This document shows positions 54,481 to 60,374 of a DNA stretch of 60,374 nucleotides, piece by piece (position 1 is the first letter of the stretch; each line of letters starts with the position of its first letter). The notes beneath the pieces are model-generated. The model saw only the letters and a program-made list of their open reading frames with translations. It had not been told where the DNA came from and made no database searches. The translations under genes and the position numbers were made by a program. Source of the stretch: Bryobacterales bacterium (GTDB lineage Bacteria; Acidobacteriota; Terriglobia; Bryobacterales; Bryobacteraceae); contig PMUP01000057.1 in assembly GCA_003166865.1 (NCBI GenBank), positions 1-60,374 on the forward strand. Direction: 5' to 3'.

Positions 54481-55806
54481 TCAGAAGTATTCCATCAGCG
54501 CCATGAATCCGTAATCCATGTGCATCTGCTGATGGCAGTGGAACAGCGTCAGGCCGGGGTTGTTGGCGAGCAGGTCCACTTCGGTCTGGCTCTTGGCACC
54601 GACCACGACCACGTCCTTATAGACGCCTGACGTGGGCACGCCGGCGATCTTCGCCAGCTCGAACGTGTGCCGGTGCAAATGGACCGGGTGCGCTTCGTCG
54701 CTGCGGTTGTCGAACACCAGGCGGTAGCGGCCGTTGGCCTTCACGCGAATGGGATCGGTCTTGGGGAATGACTTGCCGTTGATGGTCCATTTGTCCACCC
54801 AATGGTGGCCGGCGAATTTCTTTTCGAAGACCAGGGGAATGCGCTCGGAAGGGCCGGTCTCCTCTTTGCCGAGGCTTCCGAACGCCGCGTAATCCCAGCG
54901 TTCGTCGCTAGCGGGCAGCCAGCGCGGCTCGCCGGATTGTCCCGCATACTCGATCACAATGCCCAGACCGTGCTCGCGATCGTGATCGTCGGTGGCGCCC
55001 AGGATCCACACGCCGGGGCTATTCATTTCCACGATCGCGTCGATGCGCTCGGCCGGCCCCAGTTCCAGTGCCCGCACCTCTTTGGGAACGGCGACTGGGT
55101 TGCCGTCCATCGCAACCACCCGAAACTGATGACCCGCGACGGCGATTCGGCGCGTGACTGTCGCACTGGCATTGAGGATGCGCAACAGGACGCGCTGCCC
55201 TTCTTTCACGCGGATCGGTTCGCCGTGCCCCAGGGCGCGGTTGTTCACGGAGAAAAGGTTGTAGGCGACATCGATCGAGTCGTCGTCCACGCCGCCACTA
55301 GACAAGTACGGGTCCCATTCCTTGAGCGCGAGGAACACTTCCTGATCGTAATTGCCCGGCTCGCTGCGCGGCTCAATATATATGAAACCGAACTGCCCGG
55401 TGTAGGTGCCGCGTTTCAGATTTCGTCCCGCCACGACATGCGTGTGATACCAGCGCGTGCCGCTGGGCGCTGGCGTGAAGCTGTAGCGCGCCGACGATCG
55501 TGCCGGAATCATGGGCGTTCCTTCTTCCATGGAACCGTCCACCGCGGAGGGGATTTGCAAGCCGTGCCAGTGAACGATTTCCGCGTCGCCGGTGTCGTTG
55601 AACACTTCGATGGTGACGGGCTGGCCCTCCTTCATCCGCAGGAGCGGCCCGGGTACCGAGCCGTTGTAGGCGACGGTCTTGATCACTTTGCGCGGCCCGA
55701 TTTCGACGCTCGCCGGCGCGATGCGGAGGGTGAAGTCGGCACCAAGGAGCCTCGAGGGAACTGTTGCGGCGGCGGCGAGCGATGCCAGAAAATGCCGGCG
55801 ATGCAT
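54481..55806 (-). CDS. Multicopper oxidase
   Basis: 441 residues starting MHRRHFLASLAAAATVPSRL, which has a twin-arginine-type signal (RRHF), consistent with export of a folded copper enzyme. All copper motifs are visible: HWHG and WYHTH in the N-terminal domain, HPVHLHRH and the C-terminal HCHQQMHMDYGFM, which holds the type 1 and trinuclear ligands. The layout is that of laccase/CopA-like or bilirubin-oxidase-like enzymes that oxidise phenols or Cu(I). The frame stays open far upstream through the antisense of the next gene, but that part is not coding. Divergent from the PD40 kinase gene. Confidence 0.95.
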   Translation of the reverse strand: MHRRHFLASLAAAATVPSRLLGADFTLRIAPASVEIGPRKVIKTVAYNGSVPGPLLRMKEGQPVTIEVFNDTGDAEIVHWHGLQIPSAVDGSMEEGTPMIPARSSARYSFTPAPSGTRWYHTHVVAGRNLKRGTYTGQFGFIYIEPRSEPGNYDQEVFLALKEWDPYLSSGGVDDDSIDVAYNLFSVNNRALGHGEPIRVKEGQRVLLRILNASATVTRRIAVAGHQFRVVAMDGNPVAVPKEVRALELGPAERIDAIVEMNSPGVWILGATDDHDREHGLGIVIEYAGQSGEPRWLPASDERWDYAAFGSLGKEETGPSERIPLVFEKKFAGHHWVDKWTINGKSFPKTDPIRVKANGRYRLVFDNRSDEAHPVHLHRHTFELAKIAGVPTSGVYKDVVVVGAKSQTEVDLLANNPGLTLFHCHQQMHMDYGFMALMEYF

Positions 55807-55866
55807 CCGATTCAATGGTAAACCGGTGAGATGGTAAGATGGACGCTCAGACCGTAAACTCTGGAA

Positions 55867-58446
55867 ATGATCGGCGAGAGTCTCCGCCATTATCGTATTG
55901 AGGCCAAGCTTGGCGCGGGTGGTATGGGTGTGGTGTACCGCGCCTTGGACACGCACCTGGACCGTTCGGTGGCCGTCAAAGTGCTGCCGTCCACCGCTGT
56001 TGCGAACGCCGACCGGCGGGCGCGTTTCTCCCAGGAAGCGAAATCCGCCTCGGCGCTGAGCAATCGCCACATCGTTACGATTTTCGATATCGACACCGGC
56101 CAGGTGGATGGCCAGCCGGTGGACTTCATCGCCATGGAGTACGTGGCCGGCAAGACCGTGGACCGGCTCATCGGCCGCAAAGGCATGCGGCTGAACGACG
56201 CGCTGCGCTACGCGATTCAAATTGCCGACGGACTGGCGGCGGCGCACAGCGCGGGCATCGTACACCGGGATCTGAAACCCGCCAACGTGATCGTCAACGA
56301 ACAGGGCGAGGTCAAGATTCTCGATTTCGGCCTGGCGAAGCTGACCGAAGTGGAAGAGCCCGACGTGTTCGCCGCGACGCAAAGCGTGCACATAGAGGCA
56401 GCGCTCAGAACCGAGGCCGGCACCATTATCGGGACGGTGGCCTACATGTCGCCCGAGCAGGCAGACGGACACGCCGTGGACGCGCGCTCCGACATTTTTT
56501 CGTTTGGCGCGGTGTTGTACGAGATGGTAACCGGGCGGCGGGCGTTCGGCGGCGATTCCAAACTCTCCACACTCGCATCGGTTCTGCATTCCGAGCCGAC
56601 GCCGCTGAGTCAAACCGGCCCAGGCGCGCCGCGCGACGTCGAACGTATCATCGGCCGCTGCCTGCGCAAGGATCCGCAGCGCCGCTGGCAAAGCATTGCC
56701 GATGTCAAAGTGGCCCTGGAAGACGTATTGGATGAGCTGGAATCGGGCAAGCTGGGCGCGGCCGAAGGCGCTGCTGTCGCGAAACCACGCCGCGGTTTTC
56801 GAGTTTTGCTTTGGCCGGCGCTGATCGTGATCGCGCTGGGTGCGGGAGTCCTCGCCGGATGGAAAGCTCTGAAGCCCGCGCAGCCGGCCTTCGAGCGGTT
56901 GACGTATCGGCGCGGCGAGATCCCTTCGGCGAAGTTTTCGCCCGACGGCCAGACGGTGGTGTTTAGCGCGCAATGGGCCAGCGAACCGGCCAACATCTTT
57001 TCGATGCGTCCGGGCAGCCGCGAGTACCGGCCGCTGGATCTGCCGGGAGGCCGCATTCTCTCCATCAGCTCGACTGGAGAAATGGCCATCTTGCTCGGGC
57101 CCAGTAAGGATGGCACGGCTGGAACGCTGGCGCGGGTGCCGCTGTCGGGTGGTGCGCCACGCGAGATTCTCGAAAACGTGAACGACGCGGATTGGTCGCC
57201 GGACGGCGCGAATCTGGCCGTATCGCGCACGGCGGGCGGAAAGAACCGGATCGAATATCCCATCGGAACCATGCGCTACGAAAGCGACGGCCTGGCACCG
57301 AAGTGGCTGCGCGTTTCGCCCAAAGGGGACCGCATCGCATTTTTCGAGCCTGACAATGCCGGCGGCGATTATAGCGTGGCGGTCCTGGACATGAACGGCA
57401 AGAAACAGGCTTTGTCGCGCGGCTGGCAGCAGCTGCTTGGCCTGGCTTGGTCCTCCAAGGGCGACGAGATCTGGTTTGGCGGCGCAAAGGCCGGAGGCGA
57501 ACCCGCGTTGCACGCCGTTTCGCTCGGTGGGAAAGAGCGCATGCTGGTGGAACCGCCGGCCACCGTGATCATCGACGACGTCACGCGCGATCAGAAGGTG
57601 CTGGTGACGGTAGTGGATTCGCGGCTGGGGATTTCCGGCCTGTCGCCCGGCGCCAAGCAGGAGCGCGATCTCTCGTGGTTTGATGCGAGCCGCATCTTCG
57701 ATATTTCCTCCGACGGCAGCACCATCTTGTTCGAGGAGCTGTCTTACGGGGAAGCACGCAACCCCGCGATTTACCTCCGCAAAACGGATGGCTCTCCAGC
57801 CGTGCGGCTGGGCGATGGCAACCGTCCGGCTCTTTCGCCGGATGGCAAATGGGTGGCGTGCATTCTGAACGACGGGCCAAATGCGGAGCTGACTCTGCTG
57901 CCGACCGGAGCGGGAGAAGCGCGCAACATCAGCACGCCCGGAATGAAGTACGATCGCGTGGAGTGGTTCCCGGATGGACAGAAGCTGTTGTTCACCGGCA
58001 ACCAAGCGGGAGGGCGCGTGCGGACGTATACGCAAGATGTTCGCGGTGGCGGCCCGATACCGGTGACTCCAGAGGGAGTGCCCGCGGCGCGCGTCTCGCC
58101 CGATGGCAAGTATGTGACGGCAGTGGCCGGCGGAAAATTGGACGTGCTCGCGATCGCGGGCGCCGAGCCCAAAGCGGCCCTGGACATCGAGGCCGGAGAA
58201 TCCGTGCTGCGGTGGAGCGCCGACGGGCGCGTTCTGTTTTTGCAACAGATGGTGGGACTCACGGCGGTAAAGATCAATCGGCTGGACCTGGCGAGCCGGC
58301 GCGAGGAGCTTTGGAAAGAGATCAAGCCGGCCGACCCGGTGGGTGTGCGGATCATTGATGTGGTGGTGACGCCGGACGGGAACGCGTACGCATATTCGTT
58401 CCAGCGCGATATTGGCACGCTGTATCTGGCGAGCGGACTGAAGTAA
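55867..58446 (+). CDS. Transmembrane Ser/Thr protein kinase with PD40 (TolB-like) propeller
   Basis: 859 residues. Cytoplasmic kinase domain (about 8-270): Gly loop KLGAGGMGVVYRA, Lys38 (VAVKVL), catalytic Asp135 in HRDLKPANV, DFG Asp153. A membrane helix at about 318-338 (LLWPALIVIALGAGVLAGW) leads to a periplasmic six-bladed PD40 propeller (ISSTGEMAILLGPS, DWSPDGANLAVSRTA, RPALSPDGKWVACIL, ARVSPDGKYVTAVAG). This is the common sensor kinase layout of Acidobacteria. The sigma factor or other target is not adjacent. It is divergent from the multicopper oxidase (60 bases between starts) and convergent with the ABC transporter gene. Confidence 0.95.
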   Translation: MIGESLRHYRIEAKLGAGGMGVVYRALDTHLDRSVAVKVLPSTAVANADRRARFSQEAKSASALSNRHIVTIFDIDTGQVDGQPVDFIAMEYVAGKTVDRLIGRKGMRLNDALRYAIQIADGLAAAHSAGIVHRDLKPANVIVNEQGEVKILDFGLAKLTEVEEPDVFAATQSVHIEAALRTEAGTIIGTVAYMSPEQADGHAVDARSDIFSFGAVLYEMVTGRRAFGGDSKLSTLASVLHSEPTPLSQTGPGAPRDVERIIGRCLRKDPQRRWQSIADVKVALEDVLDELESGKLGAAEGAAVAKPRRGFRVLLWPALIVIALGAGVLAGWKALKPAQPAFERLTYRRGEIPSAKFSPDGQTVVFSAQWASEPANIFSMRPGSREYRPLDLPGGRILSISSTGEMAILLGPSKDGTAGTLARVPLSGGAPREILENVNDADWSPDGANLAVSRTAGGKNRIEYPIGTMRYESDGLAPKWLRVSPKGDRIAFFEPDNAGGDYSVAVLDMNGKKQALSRGWQQLLGLAWSSKGDEIWFGGAKAGGEPALHAVSLGGKERMLVEPPATVIIDDVTRDQKVLVTVVDSRLGISGLSPGAKQERDLSWFDASRIFDISSDGSTILFEELSYGEARNPAIYLRKTDGSPAVRLGDGNRPALSPDGKWVACILNDGPNAELTLLPTGAGEARNISTPGMKYDRVEWFPDGQKLLFTGNQAGGRVRTYTQDVRGGGPIPVTPEGVPAARVSPDGKYVTAVAGGKLDVLAIAGAEPKAALDIEAGESVLRWSADGRVLFLQQMVGLTAVKINRLDLASRREELWKEIKPADPVGVRIIDVVVTPDGNAYAYSFQRDIGTLYLASGLK

Positions 58447-58448
58447 CA

Positions 58449-60374
58449 CTAGCGGTGCGCGATCACTAGCAGCGACCGCGCCCGTTTGACGACGCATTCG
58501 ACGGCGCGCTTCAGATTTTCAGGATCCAGCGCGGCGAAGCTTTCGTCCAGGACCACGAGCTCGGCGTCCTGCAGCAGCGCGCGCGCGATGTAGAGGCGGC
58601 TGCGCTCGCCGTGCGAAAGCTGCCAGCCGGTTTCACCGACCATTTGCAGCATGCCCGCGGGCATGCGTTCCAGCAGATCGCCGAGGCCGAGTTCGTCGCA
58701 AATGGCTCGCGCTTCTTCGAAGTCGGCGGGACCCAGCACGCTCGGACGGCCCAGAAACAAATTGAATGCGAATGTTTCGGCGAGGACGTGATTCTCGTGG
58801 AACTGCGGCGCGGCGGCCAGACGCCTGGTCCATTCCGCTGCGCCGACAGTCTTGCGATCGAGGCCATGGATGAGAACGCTGCCGGAGCTGGGCTCGCGGA
58901 CGCCGGCCAAGATGGAAACCAGCGTGGATTTTCCACCACCTGAGGCCCCTTCCAGGACGACTCGATCGCCAACGGCGATCCGAAGATTCGCCCCGCGCAG
59001 CACGGGCTGAGCGCGATCGCTGTAGCGAAAGCTGAGATCGCGGGCCTCGACTATCGGCGATGCTTCGGCGGACGCGGGTGCATTTAGCGATCCCGGAAGA
59101 TCGGGTCGCGCGGCCGCGTTGAACAGAACTAAAGTGCGCTGCCAGGCTGTCGCGGCTCCGGCCAACTGCCAGGCGCCCGCCGCGAGCCGCTTCCACGCAC
59201 GATACGCGAGCAGGATGCCACCCACGGCGATCGCAATGCCCGCTTGCGAAATGCCCGCTGGAGAATCCACGCCGCGTATGAACGCCGGTACCAAGCCGAC
59301 CAGGCCGAGAATCAGCCATCCGCGCGGCACCAGGGCGATGAAGCGAGCTGTTGACCGGTCCATCGCGCGGGAGCTTCGCAAATATTCTTCGAGGGCTTGG
59401 TCTTCGCCAACGTGCCAGCGATCGGCTGGGAGCTGGGCCAAGCGGGTGCGATGGCCAGCCATGCTCTCCACCAGATCGTGCGTCATGGCCAGGCGAACGC
59501 CGACCCAATCGCGATTGCGGCCGAAGTACGACCACGCCAGCGCTGCGGCGATCAGAAGCCAGAGGAAGAGCAATGCCGAGTGCAGAAGGCCGCCGGCGCC
59601 AAGTGCCAAGACAAATAAGGAAGCGATGATTTCGATGAGGGCGACGAAAGCGAGAAAGCCGCCGCTCAGCGCCAGCGCTTCCACGGCTTCCGATTCAAGC
59701 ACGCGTCCCAGCAGTTGGCCAGCGCCTTGATGACGAAGGCTGTCGGGTTCCAATCGCAAGGAGCCGAAGAAGAGGCGCTGTTTCAGCAGTGCTCCCGCGC
59801 CGATGGCCACCCAACCTTGCAAGCGCGTGATCAACACGCGTAGCGGGACCAGCGTCAGCAACAGAAGCGCCCACGGAACCAGCCAATCGCGAGGGGGTGT
59901 GCCGCGCAGCACGTTAGACCCGACCACCCACCACGCGAGAATCCAGAGCGCGTATTGAAGCGCGTGGGCGCTGGCGAGCGCGAGGAGCCGCTGGGGAATA
60001 TGGGCGTGGCGTAGTTGCTCCCAGAAGTTCGCGCCGGGCGGCAAGCGCAGAAGCCAGATGCCGCGGATTCGTTTGGCGCTGAGACGTTCCCGCAAGAGGG
60101 CGTCGCGCGCGCGGGCTTGTTTTGACGGCGGGATCTGGGCGCGGTCGAGGGTCTCCTGAATCTCGCGTAAGATTGGCTCTTCCATGCTGGAGCAGAGCGC
60201 GGCGCGGATTACGGCGGGTGAGACGCGGACTTTCTTGAGATCGGTTGTGAGCAGCGTCGAGCCGGGGAGCAATGCGAGAAAGGCAGGGCCGTCCGGGGTA
60301 GGAACGTGGATTAAGGCGGGACCGATGTGATGCAGTTGACGTTCGAAATCGGAGTAAGGAGTTTCGGCGGGCTG
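58449..60374 (-). CDS. ABC transporter permease-ATPase, 5' end beyond the window
   Basis: At least 641 residues; the frame stays open to the right edge, so the start is outside. The visible N-terminal ~70 residues (VPTPDGPAFLALLPGSTLL, KKVRVSPAVIRAALC) look like a degenerate C39-peptidase-like or related accessory domain. Membrane domain about 110-400. ATPase domain: Walker A EGASGGGKSTLVS, Q-loop APQFHENHV, signature LSHGERSRLYIARAL, Walker B LVVLDESFAALD, and H-loop VIAHR. The protein stops immediately after the H-loop His-Arg, lacking the usual 20-40 residue tail. Convergent with the PD40 kinase gene, two bases apart. Probably exports a peptide or lipid; the partner genes would lie to the right. 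Confidence 0.85.
   Translation of the reverse strand, partial: QPAETPYSDFERQLHHIGPALIHVPTPDGPAFLALLPGSTLLTTDLKKVRVSPAVIRAALCSSMEEPILREIQETLDRAQIPPSKQARARDALLRERLSAKRIRGIWLLRLPPGANFWEQLRHAHIPQRLLALASAHALQYALWILAWWVVGSNVLRGTPPRDWLVPWALLLLTLVPLRVLITRLQGWVAIGAGALLKQRLFFGSLRLEPDSLRHQGAGQLLGRVLESEAVEALALSGGFLAFVALIEIIASLFVLALGAGGLLHSALLFLWLLIAAALAWSYFGRNRDWVGVRLAMTHDLVESMAGHRTRLAQLPADRWHVGEDQALEEYLRSSRAMDRSTARFIALVPRGWLILGLVGLVPAFIRGVDSPAGISQAGIAIAVGGILLAYRAWKRLAAGAWQLAGAATAWQRTLVLFNAAARPDLPGSLNAPASAEASPIVEARDLSFRYSDRAQPVLRGANLRIAVGDRVVLEGASGGGKSTLVSILAGVREPSSGSVLIHGLDRKTVGAAEWTRRLAAAPQFHENHVLAETFAFNLFLGRPSVLGPADFEEARAICDELGLGDLLERMPAGMLQMVGETGWQLSHGERSRLYIARALLQDAELVVLDESFAALDPENLKRAVECVVKRARSLLVIAHR

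Noticed and set aside
55807-58497. An unbroken minus-strand frame joins the multicopper oxidase to 890 further codons upstream
   Set aside because: The extra part is the antisense of the PD40 kinase gene, has no recognisable motif, and is His/Arg/Ala-rich as expected for GC-rich shadow frames; the oxidase has its own Tat-like start at 55806.

Overview
The window looks like chromosomal DNA from an acidobacterium, most like Solibacter or Bryobacter. I infer this from gene content, not from a marker gene: a very large TonB-dependent receptor with an N-terminal carboxypeptidase-regulatory-like domain, Ser/Thr kinases fused to TPR or PD40 propeller repeats, an ECF sigma factor translationally coupled to such a kinase, an acidobacterial-type VWFA protein, a HAF-repeat protein, a DUF2950/DUF3300 pair, and the remnant of a MacB/ADOP-like permease. 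Composition is GC-rich, so many long antisense frames are open but meaningless.

Layout. 1-339: end of a DsbD-like thioredoxin protein. 310-6951 (minus): a six-gene operon of secreted beta-proteins with two near-identical pilin-like subunits, a third related subunit, two PapD-like periplasmic chaperones and a large outer-membrane barrel-like protein with a periplasmic TPR tail; this is the best candidate for an undescribed surface-assembly system. 7.1-9.6 kb: a permease remnant, a NarL-type regulator, an IPT/TIG protein and a PEP-CTERM protein gene bracketed by a duplicated gene tail. 9.7-13.1 kb (minus): circularly permuted ATP-grasp, alpha-E and transglutaminase genes. 13.1-21.1 kb: a PrmA-like methyltransferase, a GH3 glycosidase with its TonB receptor, and a divergent membrane-anchored putative regulator. 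21.3-25.9 kb: M48 protease, class V aminotransferase, and the DUF3300/DUF2950/small membrane protein operon. 26-31 kb (minus): HAF protein and a two-subunit ABC exporter. 31-34.6 kb: ECF sigma factor plus Ser/Thr kinase. 34.6-39 kb: VOC/AraC pair, MetE-like methyltransferase, epoxide hydrolase, DUF6152 protein. 39.2-47.1 kb: RND adaptor and two RND permeases (MdtABC-like). 47.1-53.8 kb: secreted small beta protein, DUF4159, VWFA, FecR-domain protein, MarR regulator with a divergent membrane protein, S9 peptidase. 53.8-60.4 kb: an orphan HicB-like gene missed by length cut-offs, multicopper oxidase, PD40 kinase, and a third ABC transporter running off the right edge.

The picture is of a soil heterotroph with heavy investment in envelope functions: protein export and surface assembly, polysaccharide use, drug or metal efflux and extracytoplasmic sensing. 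I saw no tRNA, rRNA, CRISPR array, transposase or replication origin. All family names come from reading the protein sequences and recalling family motifs; no database search was run.
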